Of a stretch of DNA of 64,000 nucleotides, positions 47,829-60,956 are shown piece after piece. The translations under genes and the position numbers were made by a program. The stretch comes from Neurospora tetraspora (lineage: Eukaryota; Ascomycota; Sordariomycetes; Sordariales; Sordariaceae), in the NCBI RefSeq assembly GCF_033439725.1, contig NW_026944383.1, forward strand, positions 2,666,001 to 2,730,000, in the 5' to 3' direction. The notes below the pieces were generated by a model that ran no database searches, was not told the DNA's origin, and was given only the letters and a program-made list of their open reading frames with translations. Each line of letters starts with the position of its first letter. The stretch's first letter is position 1.

Positions 47829-49056
47829 TTGAATAAAAAAAAGCGGTTACATCAAGTCGGGCCTCGCGAACAACGCGCGCGGCCGACCGTTCTAAGCTTT
47901 AGTTAACCCCGACTCCGATCCCCGATCCCCGATTCCAATGTGACGGTACCGCAAAGTACCCTTCTCAAATCCGATGTACCTCGGGGTACACACTCTCGTC
48001 CATCCAATCCGCGTTCTTTCATCCAACGTGGTTAAGCTTAAAATCCGACTAGGGTAAAGTCCGACGAGGCACACGAGGTGTTGCGGGAGGTTCCTCCGTT
48101 TGTACACAGTATGAGCTTTGGGGAAGAGATATGCTAACATCATGATGAATCATGAATAGGTAAACCGAGAAATGCATATGATAAATGATGTGCAACAGGG
48201 CTGCTGTGTCAAGAGATGGGTTGCCAAGAAGATCAACGGGAGTTGGAGATTTTTCCCTTCGTGATGTTGACTTCAAGTTGGAGACTTCGGTTGTTGATGT
48301 CGCCAACTCTCTGCTCCTGAATGCAAATGCTGCAAATGCACTGCTCCTGTGTAAGAGGGTTCGACGGGTTCGATCTTGATGTCCTATACCTTAACTCGAT
48401 ATGGAAGCCGCAGCAACATCTTAGGTACCGTACTAATCGACGAACATGAAGAGAATGCGAAGCCTCTAGGCACTCTGCCTTGCCGCGGTCCAATGCTTTG
48501 AAACGTCGGATAGCAGCCTGGCAAGATGACAATGTCGTTGGCTTGGCTTGGCGTCGTTTTTCAAGGCTTGCGAGAAGAGTTCCTCATTCCATACTTCATC
48601 TCCGTGCATGGCGGCACAGCTATAAGGCTAGGGCCAGTTAGGTATTGTTTCAACTTCCAATCTGAGCCGAGCCACAAGGCCACGTACTACGACAGCGCAA
48701 CACCACGCCAGTACACAGGTACGCGTATTACGTACCCTCACCGGCGGGTGCCCTGAGTTGTCCTTGTGTGCCCTGGAGGACGTAAGCGGGGCGGAAACGA
48801 GAAGGGTAGTGGAAAGACAGGCCAAGCACCAACTGCGCGGAACCAAGCATAGAACCCATTCGGTTATTACACAGCCCAAGGCCCAAGATGGGCTGAGATG
48901 CCTGAAGCGGGCCAGATGAATGAGTGGTTGAACAGCGATAAGACCAAGAAGAGCCCAAGAGGGCTTGAAGATGCGCACGGCATTGTTGGTGCAAGTGTTG
49001 AGAAGGATTGAAAGGACAGGACGAAAGGATGAAAGGAAGAAGTGATGATGCTACAT

Positions 49057-49086
<30 letters not shown>
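49057..49086 (+). repeat. CAG trinucleotide microsatellite
   Basis: Ten uninterrupted CAG units in gene-poor DNA. No supported gene reads through it. Confidence 0.95.
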
Positions 49087-49087
<1 letters not shown>

Positions 49088-51409
49088 CTGGACCGTGATC
49101 GTCGACATTCGATCCAAATCTTAAAAGTCGCTGATCTGATAAGTGGGGGTCATACATCATCAGGATGAGCTGATCGTCAGTGATTCTTCGGATATAAAGT
49201 CGAAACTGGTGTCGCCGCCGTTGCATCGTGCACCAAAATGTCAGGAACAGATACTAACAACCGAACCGGTACCGTTAACGCACGAACTTAATATCAACAA
49301 CCGCGGAGCAGCATATACCACTTCAGGTAGGCCGTCTGACACTGGACTGCGCCCTGATGCCGAGTTGATAACTGTAAAAGCATAGTGTAGAGCAGAATAA
49401 GATAGTCGTGGGAAAAAGTGAAGTTATCACGAAGCACTAAAAGAGCGGGCCATTGTTTAAACACGGCGTAAGTACCAACGTATTGTATCCAGGAAAACAT
49501 ACTGTGTGCACCAGGATCCCCCTCTAAGGATTTCTAGGCAAACGAACGATGGTGTTCTTTGGCCGAAGCTAGTGTGGAAAGATTTTCCTCCTTGCTCGCG
49601 ATCGTCAAACTAGCGGATGAGCGTTTCATGTTTTCATTGACAAAACAGAAAATATGCGAAGCTGTGCTGTGCTGTCACGTACCTCGGTTCGATCCCCGGT
49701 TTATTTCCTGGTCAACGATGGAAGGGCTTCCTCTGAGATCTTGTAAAGATGGTCCCTGAAGCTAGGGCACTGATCGAGTGATATGGTTCGACACCAAAGA
49801 CTCGGTGAGAAATCTGCTGATGGCACAGAATCACAAAAGAGCGGTACAACGATTGGTGAATCACACTAAAAGAGAAAGAAGGGTTGGGGACGGGGTCCCT
49901 GAGGCATTTCAAGATTTTTTTTAATTAGTCATGCCGAGAATTGTTTCTCTCAACCCCGATCGAACACGTCTGGAACGCTGACTATCAAACCCGTCCACGG
50001 ATTTTAGGACACTGTTATTTCCGATGCCCGTGCGGCAGTTCATCCCGAACCGCACTGAAACCCCAAAACGCGGCGAATGAACACTGCAGCTGAGATGAAT
50101 TCCACACACACCCGGACCCCAACATGCCCGGCCCCAAGCAATCGCCCGCCGGCCCGTCACCGTCCACCGAACGCAGGCCCCACCATGTTTACGTTGGGCC
50201 GACCGCTGTCAGCTTTTTCCCGTCATGCTTACATATGTCAGCAAATAAAATCTTGAAAGGTTGGCATTTGTCAAGCAATTTCTGGGTGCACCACCCGAAT
50301 TTGGGGAAAAGACAGAGTTTTAAATGCGCTCCGCTGGTGTTCCGTCACATTTTGTAATGGGATTCATTTATGCTGAATCTGCTGGGCTTCGGTGTTACGT
50401 TAGAGGTGGCAGCAAATCACAGGGCACGGACGGACGACGGACCCGGGAATTCGGCCAAGAGGCGCTAACGTGCACCAACACTTACACGGGACGGGATAGC
50501 GGACAGCGGACAGTGCTCAAACTCCGTTCCCCGAGATGCCTGTCGGGTGCATGATGTTCGAAGTTTGGATGATAAGAGATGGACAACGACATCGAACGAC
50601 TATCTTCTACTACGCAAAACAACATTGATTTCCACCCTTCTGTCCAGAACTCCCTCAGGACCCCATACCCAAGCGAGCCAGGGACAGTACCTAAGCACGC
50701 CAGGCGGCCAGACCCTTCCAAATCCTCCTCTTACAAAACCCCCAAGCCAAGCCAAGCAAGTGTCACCATGGGCCGTCCCTGAAAATCAACACCACGATCC
50801 TGCCTGCCTTGCCTGCTCACAAGATCTTCTCGGTCATCACAGTCACACGCGTTCTGCTGAAGGATCAAGGGTCCAAAAGGATCCTTCTTCTGACGGACAA
50901 GGCCGGACAAGGCTACCCATCCGGATGCAAATTCTAGAACGCCGCGGTAACAAAAGGTCCGGACATGCATCCCGCCCGAGTTCAAGGTACACAAGGTTTT
51001 ATGTCCTCGGTGTTGTTCTCCTGCCGCCGCTGAGTAACCACCTTATGCTTCACTCCCGCGTTATGTGCAATTGTTCCATGGGGTCAGGGTTCATGGCCGA
51101 CAGGACAGGACAGGTTAGATAGACATTTCACCGAGCGGCAACGCAAGGCACGGCAGACTTTGTGTCTTTGTGTGTTATCGCTGTGTGATGTGATGGCGAT
51201 GGTGAAGTTGATACACATTCAATTCTCACAGTATATAACTATGCTGTGCCGCCCCCACGAGCGTGAGCGTGGCGTTCACCGTGCCTCGTCCGGGTGGTTT
51301 TGTGTCTTGGTTCTTCAGCCTTGCCTCAATGAGTCCAGTTCCAGGATTTTATACCAATCTGGAAACCTACTTGTATGAGAACCAAGTAAGAGGATTGTGT
51401 CGAGTGTGT

Positions 51410-51491
51410 ATCTTCTACTAAAAACCAGTTTCTTGGCGTCATGGCGATCAATCTTCTACTAAAAACCAGTTTCTTGGCGTCATGGCGATCA
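51410..51491 (+). repeat. Perfect 41-base tandem duplication
   Basis: The unit beginning ATCTTCTACTAAAAACCAG occurs twice, back to back and identical, at 51410-51450 and 51451-51491. It contains no obvious gene part. Identity of the copies implies a recent duplication, and the units are too short to attract RIP. Confidence 0.95.
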
Positions 51492-52869
51492 AAGATAATC
51501 GGATCGTACATTTCCTATCCACAGAATCTACCGTACTCTTGATATCATAACGGGGCCACTGCCACCTGCCATGGTGATCACCGCCGTGTGCGAAATCAGA
51601 ACCCCATATTCCCACTATCATGCTTTCTCTTTGTGCCCTTTTTAACCCAGCATCTCTTGCAGGTCCGCGGAACGGAGAGTTTTGGCTATTTCTTCCTATC
51701 AATGTCAAATGGAAATGATTGGCTGACTGGCTTTGGGGTTTGCGGCCGCTTGTGGTGTAGAGGTATACATACTTGTGCCTGCCTTGTGACTCAAAACACC
51801 TACATAACAGGTCCCAGGTCATGTCTGAATGGACCCTTAAGTGCTGTGCTGTGCTGTCTGGTGCTGACTTGCATGGAAGCCAGAAAGGTGTCATATGCAT
51901 GGTACCTTGTTCCAGTGCCCATGAATGGGCGAATGTATATGTAAAGGCGGGCGCCACGATTACTCAAGAATCGGTAGTAGTATGTATCACTTACTCTCAG
52001 TCAGTGTGATTGTGAAAAAAATGCACGCAAGATGAGGAGGACCGTAAATCCGAGGTTTTAAACTTCGCTGCTGTATTTGTACCTGCAGGTACGCAGTATA
52101 TCTACGCGTGAATGCAGAAGTGACTAAAGATCTCGCTGATGGGGGACACACAGAAAACAAAACTCGGCGTCCGGTAACCGAAACCACCGACTCTTTGTGT
52201 GACTGTGTGACTGTGACCCCCAAACCTGTGTAAGGCCCTGAGAAAGCGAAAGAGCGAGTGAAAAAAAAAGACCCCGTTCGGGCTGCTGACTTGGACTACC
52301 ATCCTTTCAAGGATAGGCACCGTAAGCAGCCATGCTATGCAAAACAAAATGCGAGCAAAAACCAAAAAGGCCAACCAACCGACCAATCCCCATCCAAAAA
52401 AACACCTGTATAAGCCAAAAAGCCAGCCCAATCTCTCCCTGAAAATGCAAAGCCACACACAAATCCCACCAACGTGCACCGTAAACTCCTTGCCGATTGG
52501 AATGACTGATAAAATAAAGGATAGAGAAAGAGAACGGAGGTGTGCTCTGTGCTGCTGTGCTTGTGTGAGAAGTCGCGAGCGAGCTACCCCTCCATTTGTT
52601 GTTGTTCCCCTTGTCTGTTGATACGCCTTTTGCAAATGCTGCCTTGCCCCGTATTGCCGAAACCGTAAGAAAATTGTCCGATCCGCCCAATGAATTACCC
52701 TTGAAACCCTTTAGTCGCTTACGTAGCCATTTTTCGTTAACCCCGATCCGATGATGCGATGTACTGATTGTAGTGATGTACCGTAGTGCGTGTGTGTGCG
52801 TGAGGTGTGCGCGAGTTGTTGTCGGTGCTTGAGCACTTATGCCCAAAAAATATTGGATGCATCGATCGC

Positions 52870-54042
52870 TTACATTCGCAAGTCAGCGTCGTAGCCCGAG
52901 TACATCATCGGATCGCCCATTCCCATCATGACCTCGGGGTTAGGACACGAAAGGACGTGGGGCTTGATGGTGCCAAAGTTGGACTCGTAGAGGCCCTGGT
53001 TCAACATATCCATGCTGAGATACGACAGATTATCCGGGGCTGTGAAGTCCATCGAGGTCGGACGGCTGAGCCATGTCGTCGGGAAGGTGGTAGGCGGCAC
53101 GACAGGAGACTGGCTGGGGAACGAATCGGTAGGGGTAGCTGTAGCGATGTCGAAATCACCGTAGCTAAGGCTCGCAGGCGACATTGTGACGGCGGTACTG
53201 TTGTTGAAGGTCTTGCGGTAGTCTTCGAAGTCCGAGTGGTCGACTTCCGATGAGCTGGCACGGTCGGTTCTACTTGAGTCGCCGTCCTGCTTGTTGTTGT
53301 TGCTGTTGTTCGCAGCGTTGGTCTTCTGCTGCTCTTCCAATTGTCTAGCGAGCTCAGCGAGACCTGCCTCGTCCTCAGGGAAGATGGAATGCACGGGGAG
53401 GTCCATATCGCTGTTGGGTCGGATGCAGCCGAGCTTGGAGGCAATGTTGTGAATGACCGGTTGGCCACGGTCGTTGAGCTCCGGCTCACCAAGATCCCAT
53501 TTTTGCCCGCTCCGTACCATGGCATAAAGCTTGTGGACTGTGGCAATGAGAGCAAACTGGGTGTTTTCCAACACCTCGGCATACCTGTTGGACCATGTTA
53601 ATCAATGTCTCAGAAACACTACTCGTTCCAACACATTTTACATACCCTCTGGGCAATTGCTTGTACTCGGTCTTTTTCCTGGTTCCGGCGGTACATACTA
53701 GGCCGTCGTCCTTACACCTCTTGCAGGGGAATTCTCCATCACACTAGATGAGACATGTCAGCACAAAGCTGTTGCTCAATACTCGGAATCTCCCGTATTT
53801 ACCTTGGTCTTCTTCATTCTACACCTCTCGCAGGCCTTCCACACTCTCTTATGCCTCCCATCGCCAACTGAATGGCTATGGCTGTGGCTGTCTATTGATG
53901 GTGACTGAGGGTGTCCATGTGCGCTGGTGCGTTTTGAGCCGCCGCGATGTACTGGCTTGACAACCTTGGAGTTGGAGGGTGTTCTCTTTGGGGCCTGCGT
54001 TTTGAGATGCTCCTCGTTCGGCGGTGTGGGTAGGCTTTCCAT
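52870..54042 (-). CDS. Zn2Cys6 transcription factor
   Basis: Nuclear DNA-binding regulator of the fungal binuclear-zinc-cluster class. Three exons: 54042-53803, 53743-53646 and 53584-52870; introns of 59 and 61 bases, GT-AG; 350 residues. The zinc cluster spans the first intron and has perfect spacing C-x2-C-x6-C-x5-C-x2-C-x6-C at residues 71, 74, 81, 87, 90 and 97 (KACERCRMKKTK, then CDGEFPCKRCKDDGLVC). Just after it lies a conserved block (RKKTEYKQLPRGYAEVLENT and LIATVHKLYAMV), probably a helical linker. The N-terminus is Ser/Pro/His-rich with an HSHSHS run. The C-terminal half is Ser/Thr/Asn-rich and acidic, a possible activation domain. It lacks the long fungal_trans middle domain, so it is a small, developmental-type Zn2Cys6 protein. 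Target genes cannot be told from the sequence. Confidence 0.92.
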
Positions 54043-55052
54043 TGTGGATGTGGTGAACTGTTGCGAAGAGCAGGGAAAATGGGTGAGGTGGTGGAGCTCC
54101 TTGTTGATTGTTGGAGAAATAGGTGAGTCGTCGAGAGGTGTTAGTGATTCTCTTGGCGCAAGTATGTTTAGTGTAAGTCGTTCAACTTTTGAGGAGGGGT
54201 AACTGCAAGACTTCCAAGCTGAGTTGTAGGTGATAGTAGCTCAGAGAACGAGGGGCTAGCGATAGATATATAAACGAAAACGAGATTCCAGAAGAAACCA
54301 AGGACAAGGGCAAGGTACAGTTGGTCTGCAAAGTACGTACTTGAGGAATGGGATGAGCATAAGCCCTGGTCGGGGACTGACTCGAAGGATTAATAATGGG
54401 ACACGCCGCATCGAGTGGTCAAGACAGCGAGGATGGAGTCTCCGTAACAGGAATTTAGCGAGGTGGTGCCTACCAGGCCGGGGGCTTTGTCCCTACCACC
54501 GTGCACGAAACAGTGGGATACTTCTCTCGGGCTCCAAGCCCTCACAGCGCGGCGCGGGTAGCATCCAAGGCAATTCAACGGTCGGCTCGTTCTTTCGTCC
54601 GAGCCTGCGGGTCGATTCCCGCCCAGGTGTCCTCCAGTTACCTCTACTCCCCTGAGTAGGGAGTACATACAACAGGTTGAGGTAGGCCATTTGACTTGCA
54701 ATAAGTTCTCTTTTGCATTTACTGGTACCCTCATGCCATACAAATCTGGAAGTTTGGCTCCCAGAAGGCTTGCACCATGGGGGCGTTTGCATCAATGGGG
54801 CCTTGCAGTATGAGGGCACCTAACTGTACACCGGGTAGAAATTGCTGTACCTGAGAGGGGACCCTGTAAGGAACAGTGCGTCGACTGTGTACTTGTATGC
54901 CATCTGCTGGTGGATTTGGCGACCGCTGTGCGTTGCTGACATTCCCGCCTTCTGGGTATAATGCGGAGCACTTTTGGAGCGAACTGCTGCTCTGTACTTG
55001 GTGGTATACCTTGATGTTCAGGATGACGAGAGAGTGAAATCCCACTCCCATT

Positions 55053-55799
55053 ATGGAAACTGCTCGTAGTGCCCTTGTCTTCCAACCCTGGAGGTACTTC
55101 TCTCTAGTTGGAGATCTTGGATTTGATCTGGCACTGGAGCTCTTGTCTGCTGCCAACTGTCTCCATGCCGAGAACCGGAACGGATCGATCATGGATAATG
55201 ACGGCCAGGGTCGACAGAAACTGATACCTGTTAGGGATGGGAAAGGAGATGGATCGGTTATGTATCATCCTCGAATGGGTATGGGACAAACTGATGGTCT
55301 GGAAGGGAAGGCATTGTTGCGCGGGGTTGGGTATGTTCAGCGTCTTACTTCGATCACCCCTGATCGTGATTTGAGAGCCATCGTTCAAATTCTTCGAAGA
55401 CCAGCCTGTACCCCAACTCTCCAACTCGACGTTCCCCAACTTCTTTTCGACACCCGAACCGTTAACTGTCGTCTGTGCTCGCTAGCCGTCACTCGGCCAG
55501 CTTCGGGTTCTGTACTTGATCTTTTGAAGAGTTGTTGCCATACCACACGATGGACTTATCCACAAGGAACATTTCCTTCATTGAAACTGGATCCTCTTGG
55601 AACATCTTTTTGCTGTCAGGGCTGCCCACCGAACAATCAATCGCTTGGAGGCCATCATGTTCTTTCTGCTGTCGCATGTCAAGCCAGTGTCAATTGTCCA
55701 AGGTGCCTACGCAGCCCCACTTGGGAATATAGGTGGGTACCAGGAGATACTTCGCGCTACAATCGGAGTTTAAATAGCAAGCATCCGACTACATCTTGA
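55053..55799 (+). CDS. Unrecognised open frame, possibly not a gene
   Basis: A 248-codon frame beginning METARSALVF with a true ATG. It is the longest ATG frame in this gene-poor region. It has scattered Cys pairs near the end (CCQGCPP, NCPRC), no signal peptide, no known domain and no repeats. The opposite strand is also open over part of it. I list it because of its length only; it may well be chance. Confidence 0.15.
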   Translation: METARSALVFQPWRYFSLVGDLGFDLALELLSAANCLHAENRNGSIMDNDGQGRQKLIPVRDGKGDGSVMYHPRMGMGQTDGLEGKALLRGVGYVQRLTSITPDRDLRAIVQILRRPACTPTLQLDVPQLLFDTRTVNCRLCSLAVTRPASGSVLDLLKSCCHTTRWTYPQGTFPSLKLDPLGTSFCCQGCPPNNQSLGGHHVLSAVACQASVNCPRCLRSPTWEYRWVPGDTSRYNRSLNSKHPTTS

Positions 55800-58700
55800 A
55801 GCTCATTCGTCAGCCAAGCTTTGAATAGCGAGCCCTCACTGATGAAGACTTCAGTGAACATGTTTCTCGACAGGACATAGCCCAACAACATTCGAATCAG
55901 GGCTCAGGCAAGCAAAGAGATTCCGCTTATGTTTCATTGCTTCCCAGCCGTCGTCGCCTTGCGATTAGATCCGAACTCTCACGAGTCGATGGTGAAGCAG
56001 AGAACTCACACTCAAACATCTTCTCGTCCCATTTTTTTTTCTCTTCGTTCTAGAATTCCTCTGAGCCCGTTTATGCTGGTCACCACCTTATTACTAGGCG
56101 GGACCGGGCAATGTTTCTCGCGCTTGCAAAAGAAATCTCTGAAGAGGCTACGTAGGAAAAGCTTGTCGAAAGATGGATCGTACCTCAACAGAGTGGGCCG
56201 CTGACTAGTAGGACTAGGTGGTTTGTTGCAACGCTGTTGGACGAAGAACTGGTGGACAGGGGCGCCACGCAGGGGGTGATAAAATCATCGTCATCACGAC
56301 TTGTTCGTCTCGAAGATTTTTGAACGCACTGACAAGCAGGTTTGGTACTTACAAAGTTCCACACGACTTCATGAGATCTATACCAGAAGAAGCGCCGTTT
56401 TGAAAGACTAGAATGTATCATCCATAGTCGCGGAACCCGGTGACGTGCTCGTGCTTGACATGTATTGCCACTGATCAGTGTCGGCGATATCAACAGAGAT
56501 AGTGAAGAGATGAAACTTATCGCGGGTCATATTGTCTTGCAACTGAGGGTATGCACGAGCGCAGGTTTATGCCATAATGGTAAGATAGAATGCCTGGCTG
56601 TAAGAGAGAAAAGAGGTGATCCACATAAGCCCATGAAATCGAGATCGTCGACGTCGATGAGCCCTGGTCCACAACAGGTGTGTGGCCCCATTCACAGCTA
56701 TGAATGTATCTTAGGGTGATACCGTAGATAGACTCGAGATAGGTTGTTGGTGATCGTCCACCGATGAAGTGAATGCTGTTCCTAATTGGATCATTAACCG
56801 AGAACCACAAGCTAGTTGCTGCTTCCTGTGGGAGGCTTAAGCAATATAGCTGGTCTCGCTGGTGTTGTAGAAACAACGGGGTGTTCGCTCGCTCTTTACA
56901 CGATCGGTTTGTTTGCAGGTAAAAAATTTGTGGATTTTTGGTATACCCCAACAGACATCCAGGTGGCAGCTGAATTTGATGGTCCAGCGGACGATGTCCC
57001 TTGTGCTGTACCCGAGGTTGACGCATCCGCAGCAGCTTCTCATTTGGTCCTTAGTAAGCGGTTATGGCGGCCAACAGTCAACACAGCACAGCCGGAATCG
57101 GCACCAAAACATTCCAGAAGGCTTCTTGAAGTTACTCAAATCGGAATGGCGCATAACGAGGATGCTACCCTGTAGCAGTCAAGGACGGCAGCAAGTGTGG
57201 AGGTTTCTGCCGGAATATAACGGATTGAAACAGCCATCTCCTAGCCAGTCTTGGTCAACAGACACCTCATGACCGCCTGAAGACTGCAGTGCAGGCAAGC
57301 CGCAAGAGACCCTGCCTGGTTTACTTTCACCTCCCTCTACCTCCGCGTTGTTTTTGTTGTTGTTGTTTTTTAGGGGTCCTGAACAGGGTGAGGGATAAAG
57401 GCCGCTGGTTGGGGATGATGTGACCTGCAAGGTTACTTTGTCGTAGCCCTTGATTCTCCAACTGCTGCCCTTTTCGGATGACTCGACGGGATTCAAAATG
57501 TCGCCTGGGGATTGGCTTGCCAGAAGCGTCAGTGCGTGCGATAGGGTCTGACATTGGCACCACAGCAACTTCGGCGTCCGAACCCAAAGCCGACCTGGCG
57601 GTGACGGGCCCGTGGTCTATGTTTGGCAACCACCCTCTGGTTCATCCTTCTTTCTCTGTCAGACCTTGTCACCTCACCCTCCCTAATACTGTCGAAGCGA
57701 ACATTGTGTATGTCTTGACGCTGGAGTTTTTGACTCTGACAATCAACGCCGTCTCAAAGCTAACCTTGCCCATATTCGAGGTTCAGGGGCTTGTGCTTGT
57801 TCATTTGACGAAGGAAAATTTCTCGTCTGGGCTGAAAATGCCGAAGGGCGAGTTCCGCCGAGCGTGTTTGAACAGTGTGGGCCACGACGGGATGTGTTGC
57901 CAGGGCTGAAAATCTGAAAAGCCTCATCGCATGGCCGGTGGAGTCGATCGAAGTATCGGTGGAGTTTGCCTGTGGCACATTGTCTCGTAACTCGATGTAT
58001 GAGCGCTTGCGGGAAGCCGAATTGGAATCTCTAAATACTAGCACCCGCGTCTGAAACGGTCAGTCATCACCACCATGTGAGTCTCTTCAAAGTGTCTTTT
58101 TGCGTGGATATTGTTGTCGACGGTGCTGGTTGTTGCGCCAAGCATTAACTCGTAGCGTGAAGCTGTTACTTGGTGTGCTTGACGTCATCCCGTGTCGTGG
58201 TATGTGTAGGAGCTCGCGCTTTTGACAGACTTCAGATCGCGAAGCCAACTTGGCGCGTTTCTCATGATTGTGGATTGCTGATTGTGGTAGGTTGTGGGAC
58301 ACCCGACACGCTGCGACTTTTTGGAGCCCTGGAAACCCTCAACCATCTGGATACTGCCCGATCCATTCCGACCGCCCAAAGCTGTGACTAGGCGATGCTC
58401 AGGGGACCTCAGGGGATCTCAGGGGCCTCGATGATCGATCTCAAACGGCCAGGGGTAGTGCTGTCGAGTTGTGTTCGCGGTGGCGACGATGTGGACGGCG
58501 TTGCCAACAATAGCTCGACGATAAGGCATTGTGGACGATAGTGTCGTGTCATGTCGTGTCTACCTCAGAAAGGAGATGTTTCGGGGAAATGGAGAGCGGG
58601 CACTGGAAGGGAGCGGAAGCCACTACAGTGATTTGGATCACCGCCCGAGATGGATATGCGTCATGTTGTGTGAGAATGAGGTCGTGGACGCGAGAGGAGA

Positions 58701-60265
58701 AGTGGGTGGAAAGAGGCAGAGCCAGGCAGAGCGAATGTGGAAAAAGCGACAAGAAGCGACTCGTTTCAAGAGACGACAAGAATGGTTGCTCGTAGCTTCC
58801 ATCTATTGTCATTGATTCTCCTCGAACCCCGAGGTTGAGGCGTTTCGAGTTTGCGCGTTCTTGCCTGCCTGGGCGCCCAACTTTTCTGCCTGTGTTGGCC
58901 CCACCCAGAAAACAGGGGGTCAATTTCGTGGTGGATCCTGCCAAAAGCTTGTTTTGCAGGCACCTTTGCGGCTCAAGTGCACAGGGCTGGTACACAGTGT
59001 GCACGATCACGCCTTCCCTCCTCAGCTTCTCACCAGACTCCTCATCAAACTCACAATGGGTCTCTGACCAGATTGGGAAGCGGCTACCTCTACAAGCTGT
59101 GCGGTGAGAAAAGTCTGCAAAGGAAAGGAAAAAAAAAAAAAAAATTCACAATCTCCGAGTCCCCAGCTCTATCTTTACACCGCCAACAGCCCCAGTGATG
59201 TTCGCGCCTGCCTTATGAGACTCTGGAGAACAATGAGGATTCCGATTGTTCACCCCTCATTGGCCCACTTCCATTGTGTGAATGGACTCGAGTCAGGCTT
59301 ATCAGTTACCCGAAAAGCGAGCTCATCTCTGAATCAGGAGAATTGAGGTTTCCTTCCCTTCTTTCTTTCACCGTTATCGGCCTCGAGTTTCACCGCCTCA
59401 CATCGCAGTGGACTACAACGTGGACCGACCTCCATCGGCCATGTCTCGCTGTCTCAAGCGGTCTGGGAGCCTCATCCTTCTGACATTCATCTACAAATTC
59501 TCCGAGAGCCCTACGAGGCCCTCCTGCTGACTACATTTACAGTGTCCGGAGGGAACACTGGAAGGAAGATGATCGCCTTGATCTACAACATCGTACGTTT
59601 CGAGGTCGGTGAAGCCGAGCCAGAGATGGGATGCTCATCCATGAAGCTTACCTTAGTTTCAAGTGAACCGGTGAGCAAACCAATGAGATGTCGTACTATA
59701 ACAATTGTCTTTCTTAACCGTTAGATCTTCCCCGGAAGCACCTGTCAAACAGTCTCGGAGAATTTCTCACATGAAGCAAGCTTCAGCTATTCAAGCTCCC
59801 GTCTGCCAAGCCAAGCTCACCACATGTCTTACACATTGAATTCCTTCCCGCTTCTAATCCGTACTGTGGGGTGTCCGGTACAGTGGCCCCCGTCCCCTTT
59901 CCCGTTCCGCGTCCCCAGATCCGGGGTGCCGGGACGGGCCTTGTGCTTGGCACACCTCGAACTATAGGAACATTGCAGCGACCTATCATCGATAGGGCAT
60001 GTATCGACAGCCTCCTACCCGATTTCAATGCCGCCATGTTACATCTAGCACGGGCTTGATCTTCGGATAGATCTAGTCAAGATGTTGGCTTACCGATCCT
60101 CGATATCTCACACACACACGACTACCGCATGAACCATCCCCGGACCCCGGATGGCCCGGAATCTTCGGATCACAGTCAACGGTTCACCGGTCATGGCGTG
60201 CGAGCTAACTTGTTCTATGTATCAGGGTTTCCTACTGCAAACGTTCACTAACCTTCTACCGCATA

Positions 60266-60392
60266 TTCTCACTCGGCCCGGAAATATCCCCACACTCTAC
60301 GGCCAATTACGTTGTGAAGTGCCGGCCTGCAGGTTCATTCTCTCAATGTAATTGGCCGTAGAGTGTGGGGATATTTCCGGGTCGAGTGAGAA
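60266..60392. repeat. Small fold-back element, copy 2 (45-base arms)
   Basis: Two 45-base arms (60266-60310 and 60348-60392) are inverted copies of each other with a single difference, a G/A transition. They enclose a 37-base loop. The arm contains the same ordered blocks (TATCCCCA, ACTCT, GGCCAATTAC) as the fold-back element at 47.7 kb, so this is a second family member, more complete and nearly perfect. A transcript would form a strong hairpin. Confidence 0.9.
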
Positions 60393-60900
60393 AAAGCTGT
60401 ATGTAGCAGTCCACGAAGATCATTCATGCTACACATTCGCTGTTTGCCATCGTCGTACGTTTCCCATGGTTCCAGAACACCTCACTTCGCAGTTCAGCAC
60501 TAGCCGGACCATCCACAGTGACCATTGTCAGCATGTTATCCTCAAGGTATAGAGGTATCTACCTATCTTACTCCCGGACACGATAAGGGTCAACATACAC
60601 ATTTGGCAAACAATGAAGACTCACCGCGGTACACCTTACCCAGACGCCAATACTATAATTCAGAGGTCTGTCAGTAAGTATCAATTATTGTCTATAGGCA
60701 CCTGCACGTCCTCAGTTTGGTACTTAAAACATCAAACATTCCACCCCAACCTGGGAACAAAATAGACTGTTGGTCTAAAACCCAACATTGTGAAGCTGAG
60801 CAAGTTAAAGTCCGATCTTTCCAAGCAAGTGCCTGATCAGTTACTGCTCAATGCTTTTACGATCTCGATCAACAACCCACGTGGTGTTTGAAAGGCCGTT

Positions 60901-60956
60901 GCTCCTACAAAATAGGGGCCCTTGATTAGGGCGCATTCTCTATTTCCTGTAGGAGC
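60901..60956. repeat. Short imperfect hairpin
   Basis: GCTCCTACA plus AAATAG at 60901-60915 faces CTATTT plus TGTAGGAGC at 60940-60956, with a two-base bulge and a loop of about 24 bases. It is unrelated in sequence to the larger fold-back element 500 bases upstream. Role unknown. Confidence 0.6.

Larger units (their letters stand above)
45565..52869. other. 7.3 kb gene-poor interval
   Basis: No frame here carries a recognisable domain. It lies between two convergent genes, annexin and the Zn2Cys6 factor, so it is far longer than two 3' UTRs need. It contains one fold-back repeat (47,711-47,828), a CAG microsatellite (49,057-49,086), a 41-base tandem duplication (51,410-51,491) and several homopolymer runs. 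The last 0.7 kb before 52,870 is the likely 3' UTR of the transcription-factor gene. Long non-coding RNA or lineage-specific small genes cannot be excluded. Confidence 0.45.

Noticed and set aside
49670-49715. tRNA-like T-arm (GGTTCGATCCCC after CTGTCACG)
   Set aside because: A GTTCGATCC box-B-like stretch is present, but no A box, acceptor stem or closing 5' half lies upstream at the right distance, and the T-stem pairs poorly. Chance or an old fragment.
54590-54645. Possible tRNA 3' half (GGGTCGATTCCCGCCC)
   Set aside because: A good short stem-loop, but no GGACACC-type 5' acceptor strand occurs within 100 bases, and the T-loop lacks the usual TTC start.
56816-57272. Two overlapping plus-strand frames of about 119 codons each
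   Set aside because: Both look mildly protein-like, but two frames are open over the same DNA, neither has a domain, and no splice pattern joins them to neighbours.
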